A stretch of DNA of 11,981 nucleotides from Thermococcus sp. (lineage in GTDB: Archaea > Methanobacteriota_B > Thermococci > Thermococcales > Thermococcaceae): positions 1-11,981 of the forward strand of contig JALVUT010000043.1 of assembly GCA_027035445.1 (NCBI GenBank), given 5' to 3'. The position numbers and the translations under genes were made by a program. The first letter of the stretch is position 1. Each line of letters begins with the position of its first letter. The notes below the pieces were generated by a model. That model searched no databases. It saw only the letters and a list, made by a program, of their open reading frames with translations, and had not been told where the DNA came from. Shown here one piece after another: positions 1 to 6,647 of this stretch.

Positions 1-112
1 CGTATCCATCGGGTATGTAAAGGCTCACCAGTTCGGTTGCTCGCCCTCGATACTCCTTCAGCTCCTCCACCTTTTTCTTAAGCTCGTACATTTCTGCTGA
101 CTTGTGAGACAT
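1..112 (-). CDS. prf1: Peptide chain release factor aRF1, N-terminal fragment (cut by window edge)
   Basis: This is the start of archaeal class-I release factor 1, which reads all three stop codons in the ribosomal A site and triggers peptide release. Only the first 37 residues are in the window. They begin [19 protein letters not shown] and continue with [14 protein letters not shown], the characteristic N-terminus of archaeal/eukaryotic eRF1-type factors. The stop-codon-reading NIKS loop and the GGQ domain lie outside the window. The ATG at 112..110 is preceded by a GGTGAT Shine-Dalgarno site, and a good TATA box sits about 55 nt upstream. The gene therefore has its own promoter and is not simply read through from the BofA-like gene, which ends 72 nt upstream on the same strand. 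Confidence 0.93.
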   Translation of the reverse strand, partial: MSHKSAEMYELKKKVEELKEYRGRATELVSLYIPDGY

Positions 113-163
113 GAGGATCACCTTCCGAACCTGTTCTTCTCGCCGAGAGAAGCACGAAAACGG

Positions 164-180
164 AATTTATAAAGGTTTGG
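164..180 (-). promoter_or_regulatory. BRE/TATA promoter of prf1
   Basis: Read on the minus strand this is CCAAACCTTTATAAATT, a purine/cytosine BRE-like stretch followed by the TATA box TTTATAAAT. Using the usual archaeal TATA-to-start spacing of about 25 nt, transcription would begin near 143-140, leaving a leader of about 30 nt that carries the GGTGAT ribosome site. The box lies just downstream of the BofA-like gene's stop codon, in the 72-nt gap between the two genes. Confidence 0.7.
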
Positions 181-184
181 AAAG

Positions 185-424
185 CTAAATTAAGGAGAGG
201 AAAATCAGGATAAACACACCCACAACGCCTCCCACGGCGATTATAAGGAAGCTTATCAGATTCAGGTGAATGTGTGTGACACCAAGAAAGTTCAGCACTC
301 CCACCAATATCAGGCCCACGACGGTGTTGATCGCGAGCCACTTGAGTACTGCCAGCGTGAGCTTTACAACAACCCATACGACAAGGATCAAAAGTACAAT
401 GAACAGGAGAGACTGGAATATCAT
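185..424 (-). CDS. BofA-family small membrane protein
   Basis: This 79-residue, almost wholly hydrophobic protein has two or three membrane segments at roughly residues 3-28, 33-50 and 56-78. The C-terminal two thirds has the BofA-family pattern: an Asn in the second helix (AINTVVGLILVGVLNFLG), a short I-H-L-N turn, then a glycine-rich last helix with GG and VGVF. In Bacillus subtilis, BofA stabilises SpoIVFA and inhibits the M50 intramembrane protease SpoIVFB during sporulation. Archaea do not sporulate, so its role here is unknown. The start follows GGGAGGAG directly upstream of ATG and lies only 9 nt after the stop of the HEAT-repeat gene, so the two are almost certainly cotranscribed. An M50 protease gene lies about 6 kb away. 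Confidence 0.8.
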   Translation of the reverse strand: MIFQSLLFIVLLILVVWVVVKLTLAVLKWLAINTVVGLILVGVLNFLGVTHIHLNLISFLIIAVGGVVGVFILIFLSLI

Positions 425-433
425 TCTCCTCCC

Positions 434-994
434 TCACCCGAGTTTTCCAAGGGATTCGCGCGCTATATCTCCGAGGGTAACCCACTTCTTGCCTTCAAAC
501 GGCAGTATAACCTTTTCTTCAATGTCCACCAGCCCCTCCAGCTTGGGAATGGCCTCTATAGCCTTGAGTTCTCCAAGCATGAACGCTGCAAAAGCCTTCG
601 TAGTGTTGTCCCCCTCGTCCAGTTCCTCGATCAGACCATCGATGATATCGCCTCTCAACATCCCAAGCTCTAGAGGGAGTTCACTGACTATCCCGTAGAG
701 GAGCACCATCGCGTTCTCCTTGACATATGGATTCCTGTTTTTTGTCATTTCCAGTGCTTTTGGGAGAACGGTTTTCACGTAGGGTTTTAGAACGTCGCGG
801 TTTTGTCTGAGAATTTCACCGAGGAGGAGGAGAGTATCACCTCGAATTCCTGGTGCAGGGTCATCCAGCAGCTCAACAAGGGCATTAACTGTCTTTCTAC
901 CCTTAACGGCCATCTGAAGCACTTCATCAAAGCGCTCGTCCATTATTAGCTTCTTTATCTTATCCTTCTTTGAACCAAAGGAGAGGAACGCCAT
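434..994 (-). CDS. HEAT-repeat protein
   Basis: This is a 186-residue soluble protein made of paired helices. Repeat-like units are seen at about residues 35-65 (ALVELLDDPAPGIRGDTLLLLGEIL), 75-107 (ALEMTKNRNPYVKENAMVLLYGIV), 117-146 (DGLIEELDEGDNTTKAFAAFMLGEL) and 150-184, with the D-P/N-P turn followed by a conserved basic or acidic position and Ala/Leu packing typical of HEAT/PBS-lyase-type repeats. These repeats usually act as scaffolds for protein binding; no catalytic motif is visible. A longer reading from the TTG at 1000 adds two residues, but the GGTGAT ribosome site is 5 nt upstream of the ATG at 994 and overlaps the TTG, so the ATG is preferred. It is the first gene of an operon with the BofA-like protein. 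Confidence 0.75.
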   Translation of the reverse strand: MAFLSFGSKKDKIKKLIMDERFDEVLQMAVKGRKTVNALVELLDDPAPGIRGDTLLLLGEILRQNRDVLKPYVKTVLPKALEMTKNRNPYVKENAMVLLYGIVSELPLELGMLRGDIIDGLIEELDEGDNTTKAFAAFMLGELKAIEAIPKLEGLVDIEEKVILPFEGKKWVTLGDIARESLGKLG

Positions 995-1040
995 GGTCAA
1001 TCACCGGTATCGTAAATCTATATAGTTGTTCCTGTAAGAG

Positions 1041-1055
1041 CCTATAAAGCTTTTT
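1041..1055 (-). promoter_or_regulatory. BRE/TATA promoter of the HEAT/BofA operon
   Basis: On the minus strand the sequence AAAAAGCTTTATAGG gives an A-rich BRE and a TATA box (CTTTATAG). The expected start of transcription is near 1018-1022, about 25 nt before the ATG at 994, leaving room for the GGTGAT ribosome site. A second TATA-like string (CTATATAG, 1019-1026) is too close to the start codon to be the main box. Confidence 0.55.
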
Positions 1056-1093
1056 AATTAATCCCTCAGCAATCGGTGCCCTCCCACATCATG

Positions 1094-1106
1094 AAAACTT
1101 ATAAAT
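1094..1106 (+). promoter_or_regulatory. BRE/TATA promoter of the glycosyltransferase pair
   Basis: AAAACTTATAAAT is an A-rich BRE followed by a TATA box (1099-1106). Transcription would begin near 1128-1130, about 10 nt before the TTG start at 1139, giving a very short leader. The box is immediately followed by one arm of a 12-bp inverted repeat (1107-1118). A second possible plus-strand box, CTATAAAG at 1042-1049, would give a leader of about 65 nt instead. Confidence 0.5.
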
Positions 1107-1163
1107 TCCGTAAATGATCCTCCAGAGAGGGACATAAATTGGGGCACTGGAATCATTTACGGA
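1107..1163. repeat. Perfect 12-bp inverted repeat flanking the TTG start of the first glycosyltransferase
   Basis: TCCGTAAATGAT at 1107-1118 is exactly complementary to ATCATTTACGGA at 1152-1163, with 33 nt between the arms. The loop contains the GAGAGGGA ribosome site (1124-1131) and the TTG start (1139-1141), and the left arm abuts the TATA box. It could be a paired operator around the transcription start, or an RNA hairpin hiding the start site if transcription begins at an upstream promoter. The repeat is seen directly; its function is inferred. Confidence 0.6.
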
Positions 1164-3325
1164 TAGCAACCATTGCATTTTCGGTGATTATAGCGTTATT
1201 AGCCAGAGAGAATGTGTATGCAACCGTCTTTTTAATTTTGTATTTAGGTTTTTTGATAGTGAGAGTGGGGAGGGGGTATAGTTTTAATATACAGCTTGCG
1301 GTTGCACCTGCAATAGGATTCAGTGTTATAATCTCTACAATGCACATTCTAAGTTTGCTGGGCCTTTCGCTATCCCTGGCGTACCCCATAATTTCCATAA
1401 CGGCAGTTGCACTTTCGGTAGTGGTACCTTTAAAATATAAAGGCGACAGGAGAACTATCTTGGCGATAGTCGGTGCGATTTCCGTCTCAATACTACCTAA
1501 ACTCCCATTCTTCAGAGTTCCCGCATATCCCGGGGCAGTTGGACATGATGCAGTGTTCCATGCGTACAAATCACTAGAGGTTATAAAAGAGAACACAGTG
1601 TTCATACATCACTTCCCTCCAGGTTTTGAAGGGATTGTTTCATATCCCGCAGGGTATCATTCAATAATAGCCTTCGTTTCCATAACCTCAGGGGTGAGTG
1701 TTGCAGAAAGCATGCTGGCAATTAAGGAGCTTACATGGATGCTGATTCCACTTGGAACGTATGCTGCAGCCAGTATAATATTCAAAGACAAAAAAATTGC
1801 AGTGTTCTCTGCATTTTTAGCACCAGTCTCATACCTCTACTACTATTACCTCAACTACTCTCTTCTCCAGGAATTTTTGGATTATTACATGGTCTTATCC
1901 GCTGTGGTTTTTTACAACACCCTACTTAAAAAACCGACTCATAAAAATCTCCTGTTTTCAGTTCTCGTGATATCCAGCACCCTTCTAATACACCCATATG
2001 AGTATCTTGCATTTGAAGCCTACGCAATGTTTATACTAATCGCCCATATACTTCTTAGAAAAGGGGATCTTTCTAAGATCGCGCTTCTCTTTGTACTTCA
2101 GGCTATTATCAGTGTGAGTTTATATTACCTGATGGAATATCCTATGAGAATCAGTCCAACGAGTCATCTGGCATATTTCGGATCGCCGTTTTATGCGGCC
2201 AAAGATTCTCTCCAGTGGCTTTTGTGGGCTACTTGGAAAACGTTTGTGGATGAGGGACAGATTGTGCTTGGGGTGTTCTTTATATCCGGGTTAGGTTATA
2301 TAATAAAAGAGAAGGAGACACATCAATGGGCTCTGTTACTCTTCATTGCGTATATATATTTCTTGGCGCTGGACAAGATACTAATCCACGTTCCAATACC
2401 CTATTACTCAGGAATATGGAGCACGGAAAGAGTATACATTCTCATGACCCCTGTAATACCATTAATAGAAGGAGCAGGAATGTACTATATCTACAATCAG
2501 ATTATTCGAAATGCTAAACAACCACTGATCCTTACGGTATCCCTGGCCCTTATCCTCATCGTGCCTGCACTTTATGTTAATATGTGGAACGTCTCATTTG
2601 AAGAAGCAGCTTGCGTAGACGGCAATGTGCTCCATGTATTCAATGCCCTTGCCACATTAAACAAAAGCACAATAATAACCTCCACATACCTAGATTCAAG
2701 TGCGTGGATACATGTATACCTGCCTGAGAGAAATGTCACTTCGATACGTAACGTATCAATGATATCACGCAATATCTCGGGGGTTATATATGTGGACTCA
2801 CGGGGATGTGGTGATACTGTGATGACACCATTTAACCCTTGGAATCTTCTTAAAGATCATCACTTAATTTACTTTGCAAATAACATCTGGGTATTTAATG
2901 CCTCCATATCCATCCAAGGTTCCGTGCCTCCTGATGTCTATAAATATTATGTTCTTCATAATGGGATTATAAATGTCTCTAATATGAAGAACTGGAAGTA
3001 CCTCTCTTATGGATTTTTGCTAAGACACCCTGCAATAATCTACGCTAATATGTTCGGTGGTGGCAATATTTCTCTAGTTAACTCTCCAGAGGCAGTTATC
3101 GCTTTCGTTCCGACAAGAGGGTACAACTTGATAGGACTGGATGTTTACATGCTCAATGGCAAAAGTAGGACAGTGAAGGTTTTTATAAATGGGGAGTTCA
3201 TTGGTACGATTGACCATGACGGATACAATGCATTTAAATACCAATTTACACCGGGTACTCTCTACTTGGTAACGTTGCGGGGAAAGCCGTGGTATGCTAT
3301 TTCATTGATCAAGCTGGGTGGTTAA
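1139..3325 (+). CDS. Multi-membrane GT-C-type glycosyltransferase-like protein with ectodomain
   Basis: This 728-residue protein is probably a polyprenyl-phosphate-sugar-dependent membrane glycosyltransferase or a relative. It has about 11-13 hydrophobic segments up to residue 482, then a soluble part at 483-728. A GT-C-like acidic motif, GHDAVFHAY (D137, H141), lies in the first large loop and is followed by a conserved-looking HHFPPGFEG...SYPAGYH stretch (157-174). WSTERVYIL (427-435) lies in a later loop. The C-terminal domain carries eight N-x-S/T sequons, as expected if it lies outside the cell and is itself N-glycosylated. The start is a TTG behind GAGAGGGA, with an in-frame stop 22 nt upstream. 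The stop abuts the next gene's ATG. Family membership rests on architecture, not on a recognised close homologue. Confidence 0.6.
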   Translation: MGHWNHLRIATIAFSVIIALLARENVYATVFLILYLGFLIVRVGRGYSFNIQLAVAPAIGFSVIISTMHILSLLGLSLSLAYPIISITAVALSVVVPLKYKGDRRTILAIVGAISVSILPKLPFFRVPAYPGAVGHDAVFHAYKSLEVIKENTVFIHHFPPGFEGIVSYPAGYHSIIAFVSITSGVSVAESMLAIKELTWMLIPLGTYAAASIIFKDKKIAVFSAFLAPVSYLYYYYLNYSLLQEFLDYYMVLSAVVFYNTLLKKPTHKNLLFSVLVISSTLLIHPYEYLAFEAYAMFILIAHILLRKGDLSKIALLFVLQAIISVSLYYLMEYPMRISPTSHLAYFGSPFYAAKDSLQWLLWATWKTFVDEGQIVLGVFFISGLGYIIKEKETHQWALLLFIAYIYFLALDKILIHVPIPYYSGIWSTERVYILMTPVIPLIEGAGMYYIYNQIIRNAKQPLILTVSLALILIVPALYVNMWNVSFEEAACVDGNVLHVFNALATLNKSTIITSTYLDSSAWIHVYLPERNVTSIRNVSMISRNISGVIYVDSRGCGDTVMTPFNPWNLLKDHHLIYFANNIWVFNASISIQGSVPPDVYKYYVLHNGIINVSNMKNWKYLSYGFLLRHPAIIYANMFGGGNISLVNSPEAVIAFVPTRGYNLIGLDVYMLNGKSRTVKVFINGEFIGTIDHDGYNAFKYQFTPGTLYLVTLRGKPWYAISLIKLGG

Positions 3326-5551
3326 ATGCGGGGAGATAAACCTCCATCAAAAAGACTAATCCTCTTTATAATATTGATAGGAGGGATATACTTACTGACC
3401 AGATTAGTGAATATACATTTGATGAACGAATACACGGACTATGATGAAGGGACTTACCTCATGATAGCACGTCTTATTAACCATGGTTACCTCCCGTACA
3501 AAAGTATATTTGCCGTCCATCCCCCTCTTTACTACTACATTCTGGCCCTATGGCTCAGAATTTTTGGAGATTCCTACGTTGTAGGGAGACTTCTATCAGT
3601 ATGTCTTGGTGCGCTTTCACTTGTCGTGGCATATTTCACAGGCAAAAAACTTCTGGACTGGAGACTTGGTACTGCATTTGCCACATTGCTTGCACTTGAC
3701 CCATTACTGATCTACATGAATGCATGGGCCTATCAGGGAACATTAATAGAGTTGTTTACACTGTCTTCCCTCTACTGTTTTGTGGTGTATATCAAAGAAA
3801 AGGGATTAAAGTATGCATATTTTTCTGTCTTCTTGGCCGCTCTTGGCACCACGGTAAAGTTTACACTAATACCTTTCCTTGTAGGTTTGTATATTGTCCT
3901 GTTTTTCCATCTGGATAAAACCTCATGGAGACACCTGGAGGGAGCTACCAACGCGATAACTCACCCAAGGCAGTTTTTTGTGATTCTGTTAACCTACATC
4001 TTCGCAACAGTTTTTATAGTCTCACTTGTAACGTCTTGGCCGAGTGAGCTCATACGATCGCTAGCAATCCTCCCCGGCATCCATGCAATTACCCTCATTG
4101 GCCACGAATATGTGGTCTCACTCTTGATTTTATTTTGGCTTAGTTTAACAGTTTACCTTCTTAACTTGAGATACATCCCACCCCTTGTGGAGACCATAAG
4201 AAGCCTGTTGAAGAAGTGGAAGTATGGACTGAGGTTAGCTCTAGTTGCCATCTTGGCCAAAGTCCTAGTAGAGGTGCCCCTTGGAGTCATGGTCTCTCCA
4301 AATTATTTCGATCAAACGTATATTTCACAGAGCGGGAGGTATCTCCCACTGGTTAACGTTTTTTCTTTTGTTCATAAATTTCTAGCGAATCTCGAGAATA
4401 GTAGGCCGGAACTCCTTGTATACTGGGTACCCACATTTTTATTATTAGCTTGGACACTTTTGTTATACTCCAAAGAGATCTCACTTAGGTATCCCTCTCC
4501 ACTGAAGGTCCTGTTTGTTGTATGCGCACTGTTATACCTAATAGCATTTCCCATCATCCCTGAGATAAGATTCATATACCCGCTGATACTTGTTTTTTAT
4601 ATCCTCTCTATTTATACTATCCTCAGGGTCAGACTCCGTTTCAAAAAGGTGCTGCCGGTAATTTTAATCACCTTCCTCCTTCTTTCTATGGTGGATTATG
4701 GCCTGCTTACCAATTATCCCGAAGGGGATCTAAAACTAGCATGGGCCCCGCATACCAATAGCCTGCGGGAGGACCTCTCAAGCTATATCAAAATGTACAA
4801 TGTCACTCCCGGGACATGTCTCTCAATAAACCCGATGAACGCATATTACTTGGGCCTTCATGTTTACCCCTATACAGTAGATACTTTTGGAATCGCATAC
4901 CTCTCCGGAAACAGTGCAAGTTTTCTTCTTAGAAGTGCAATTACCAAAAATACTACCTGTGTGATCTTAAGCACTTGGATGTATGCCATAATGAAGGAAG
5001 ATGGTAAACTTCACAGAGCATATTTTCTTGTAGAAAACTATAGTAACACCCATGGTACCCTATTATTTGGGGAATCCTATTCAGATAGTGAGATAATGGA
5101 ATTATTTAAATGGAATGACGAACATAGCCCTCTAACCATCTCAGTCAGAAATGGAAAATTCATCCTCCTAGCTGAGGGTATAGAAGTTGGGAGCTTTTAT
5201 CTGACTACTCACAGCGAAAACCTCACATACTTCTCCCGCATGATATTCGATAACGGCACTTACCTCCTCACGGAAAGAGCTCAAAATGGAAGCTCACTAA
5301 ATGCAACGGCCGTGATTAACGGGACAACGGTGGTTCTCATGCCCTCCCACCATGTCATGCTAGCTTTAGAGATTGATGGCATCGTACTTTCCTCCAATGG
5401 AACCCCTCTGAGTAAAGGAGCCAGCATAAACGTAGCGAACATGTATATTGGAAACATACATCTGAGGGTGGAAGGAAGTTCAATAAAAAAGGAAAATAAA
5501 AGGCTCATGCTCACCGGTCCCCTGGTTAAGATAACACTGATATCATCCTGA
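3326..5551 (+). CDS. GT39/ArnT-like (PMT_2-type) membrane glycosyltransferase with ectodomain
   Basis: This 741-residue protein resembles the PMT/ArnT superfamily, which moves a sugar from a polyprenyl-phosphate donor to a protein or lipid on the outer face of the membrane. The first helix (11-28) is followed by the DYDEGTYL motif with the Asp-Glu pair D40-E41, then GYLPYKSIFAVHPPLYYY with H65-P66-P67; both are typical of this superfamily. IPEIRFIYPL (411-420) resembles the late ExRY-like motif. About 11-12 membrane segments end near residue 461. Residues 462-741 form a soluble domain with nine N-x-S/T sequons. The start codon directly follows the previous stop, with GGGTGG inside the end of the upstream gene as ribosome site, so the two form an operon. 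The last 9 nt overlap the tail of the convergent mini-pilin gene. Acceptor and sugar are unknown. Confidence 0.75.
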   Translation: MRGDKPPSKRLILFIILIGGIYLLTRLVNIHLMNEYTDYDEGTYLMIARLINHGYLPYKSIFAVHPPLYYYILALWLRIFGDSYVVGRLLSVCLGALSLVVAYFTGKKLLDWRLGTAFATLLALDPLLIYMNAWAYQGTLIELFTLSSLYCFVVYIKEKGLKYAYFSVFLAALGTTVKFTLIPFLVGLYIVLFFHLDKTSWRHLEGATNAITHPRQFFVILLTYIFATVFIVSLVTSWPSELIRSLAILPGIHAITLIGHEYVVSLLILFWLSLTVYLLNLRYIPPLVETIRSLLKKWKYGLRLALVAILAKVLVEVPLGVMVSPNYFDQTYISQSGRYLPLVNVFSFVHKFLANLENSRPELLVYWVPTFLLLAWTLLLYSKEISLRYPSPLKVLFVVCALLYLIAFPIIPEIRFIYPLILVFYILSIYTILRVRLRFKKVLPVILITFLLLSMVDYGLLTNYPEGDLKLAWAPHTNSLREDLSSYIKMYNVTPGTCLSINPMNAYYLGLHVYPYTVDTFGIAYLSGNSASFLLRSAITKNTTCVILSTWMYAIMKEDGKLHRAYFLVENYSNTHGTLLFGESYSDSEIMELFKWNDEHSPLTISVRNGKFILLAEGIEVGSFYLTTHSENLTYFSRMIFDNGTYLLTERAQNGSSLNATAVINGTTVVLMPSHHVMLALEIDGIVLSSNGTPLSKGASINVANMYIGNIHLRVEGSSIKKENKRLMLTGPLVKITLISS

Positions 5552-5728
5552 GGAAACCATACTACTGAGCTTACTTGTGATCTTGCTCTCCTCGGTACTG
5601 ACGGTCTTTCCAGCCTGTCTTGCGTACCCCTTAACACTTATGAGGTACAAGATGATAACCGAGGTCACTATCAACGCAAAGGCCACCATCATCAGGTACT
5701 CCAACGACGATTGGGCACAACGTCTCAT
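5543..5728 (-). CDS. Class III signal-peptide mini-pilin (second of pair)
   Basis: This 61-residue type IV pilin-like protein has the archaeal class III signal peptide: MRRCA, then QSSLEY with Gln at +1 and Glu at +5, followed by a hydrophobic helix (LMMVAFALIVTSVIILYLI). Prepilin peptidase (EppA/PibD type) should cut between A5 and Q6, leaving about 56 residues for assembly into a filament or pseudopilus. The tail is hydrophilic and ends SKLSSMVSSG. An upstream in-frame TTG at 5764 would add 12 residues, but these disrupt the short basic leader, and GGTGGGTGGG sits before the ATG at 5728, so the ATG is preferred. It lies 64 nt after the first mini-pilin and probably shares its transcript. 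The stop overlaps the convergent glycosyltransferase gene. Confidence 0.82.
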   Translation of the reverse strand: MRRCAQSSLEYLMMVAFALIVTSVIILYLISVKGYARQAGKTVSTEESKITSKLSSMVSSG

Positions 5729-5792
5729 CCCACCCACCACAATACGTATACTAAAAAGGTACAAAATAAGGTTAAAGAGATACGGAGAGATA

Positions 5793-5966
5793 TCAACCGC
5801 TAAGCATGCTCTGCAATGTGTTGTTCACTTGGCTTGCTGCCTGGCTGGCAACAGAGCTGGCGCTACCGCCCTTATTCCTCAGCTGCCTCACGACTATCAG
5901 GATTATAACGAGGGCAGCCGCAATCATAAACAGGTACTCGATTGCACCCTGAGCCTTCCTCTTCAT
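5793..5966 (-). CDS. Class III signal-peptide mini-pilin (first of pair, 57 aa)
   Basis: This 57-residue reading frame encodes a class III signal-peptide protein. It begins MKRKA, then QGAIEYLFMIAAALVIILIV, with Gln +1, Glu +5 and Tyr +6 as required by archaeal EppA-type prepilin peptidase. The mature part would be only 52 residues: the helix, a basic turn (RQLRNKGG), and a Ser/Ala/Gln-rich amphipathic tail ending NNTLQSMLSG, which resembles the end of its downstream partner. A strong ribosome site (GGAGGTGA, 5971-5978) lies 4 nt before the ATG, and a TATA box lies about 50 nt upstream. It is the first gene of the pair and diverges from the HTH gene. A role as a subunit of a pilus or pseudopilus is inferred from the signal peptide. 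Confidence 0.85.
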   Translation of the reverse strand: MKRKAQGAIEYLFMIAAALVIILIVVRQLRNKGGSASSVASQAASQVNNTLQSMLSG

Positions 5967-6008
5967 GGTTTCACCTCCACAAGGATTACTTCATACACTA
6001 ATGCACAG

Positions 6009-6029
6009 AAAAAGCTTATATATGTTTCT
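6009..6029. promoter_or_regulatory. Bidirectional BRE/TATA element between mini-pilins and HTH gene
   Basis: On the plus strand AAAAAGCTTATATATG reads as BRE plus TATA. On the minus strand AGAAACATATATAAGC does the same around the shared TATATA core (6017-6022). With normal spacing, the plus transcript would start near 6045, about 39 nt before the GTG at 6084. The minus transcript would start near 5993, about 27 nt before the ATG at 5966. No other good TATA box is visible in the 117-nt divergent gap, so one TBP site may serve both genes. Confidence 0.6.
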
Positions 6030-6083
6030 GCTCAGATTTGTGAGTAATGTGCCCAATATTGTCGAGTGAGCAGGGGTGGTCAT

Positions 6084-6647
6084 GTGAAATTGGTTAGTAT
6101 ACAATGTGAATCAGCAAGTGTTGAGGATTGTGTAAACACTGTTGTAACCAAATCAAGGGAATTGCTTTCTTCCACACCGGGATTTATAGATTCTTCCAAG
6201 ATTTCTTTGAGCTTTGGAGCTTTTATGAACCTCAACGTGACCCTGTTGCTCAATAGCACCGTTACCATGGATAAGGGGGTAGTGGTCGAACACGCAACTA
6301 GCAGAAACCGCGAGGGAGCCGTATCGAAGGCCCTTGAACTTCTAAACTCAAAGCTACCAGGGGAGGCGAAGGTGGTTGACTTTGAGGTGGGAACCTACAC
6401 CACTCCCGTTACCAGGAGAACCTACGGGGTCGCCGTGGCAATCTATAACATTCCCCGCGAGCATAGGGCACTCCCTGACCTCACGATAAAGGAGAGAAGG
6501 GCCTTAATGGCCCATGTCCTCCGGATATTCAACTACAACCCAAAGGTCCTGAATATCTCTGAACTCGCAAGGACTTTTGGGGTCTCCAGAGACTCAATAT
6601 ACTATGACATTGAACAAATACTAAAGGAGAATGGACTCAACCGCTGA
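6084..6647 (+). CDS. HTH-domain protein with duplicated alpha/beta N-terminal region; candidate regulator
   Basis: This is a 187-residue cytosolic protein. A C-terminal helix-turn-helix at about 157-183 (NISELARTFGVSRDSIYYDI) should bind DNA. The first 120 residues look like two copies of a strand-helix-strand-strand unit, at about 3-57 and 66-122, each with a helix and a following two-strand hairpin; the second copy resembles dodecin in pattern. No known family was recognised for this part. The upstream in-frame GTG at 6066 has no ribosome site. The GTG at 6084 follows GGGGTGGT (6073-6080), so it is preferred. An ATG-TGA start-stop pair (6082-6087) overlaps the GTG in another frame. The gene diverges from the mini-pilin pair, which suggests that it may control them. 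Its 3' end overlaps the M50 gene by 11 nt. Confidence 0.7.
   Translation: MKLVSIQCESASVEDCVNTVVTKSRELLSSTPGFIDSSKISLSFGAFMNLNVTLLLNSTVTMDKGVVVEHATSRNREGAVSKALELLNSKLPGEAKVVDFEVGTYTTPVTRRTYGVAVAIYNIPREHRALPDLTIKERRALMAHVLRIFNYNPKVLNISELARTFGVSRDSIYYDIEQILKENGLNR

Noticed and set aside
78..485. 135-residue minus-strand frame across prf1 and the BofA-like gene
   Set aside because: It runs across two genes and two promoter/ribosome sites in another frame and has no recognisable composition or motif.
266..698. Two plus-strand frames antisense to the BofA-like and HEAT genes
   Set aside because: They are shadows of well-supported minus-strand genes and have no ribosome site or recognisable domain.
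1139..5551. Oligosaccharyltransferase AglB (STT3) as identity for the membrane protein pair
   Set aside because: Neither protein shows the WWDYG motif of the STT3 catalytic ectodomain.
5577..6047. 156-residue plus-strand frame across the mini-pilins
   Set aside because: It lies antisense to two genes with clear class III signal peptides and crosses their promoter.
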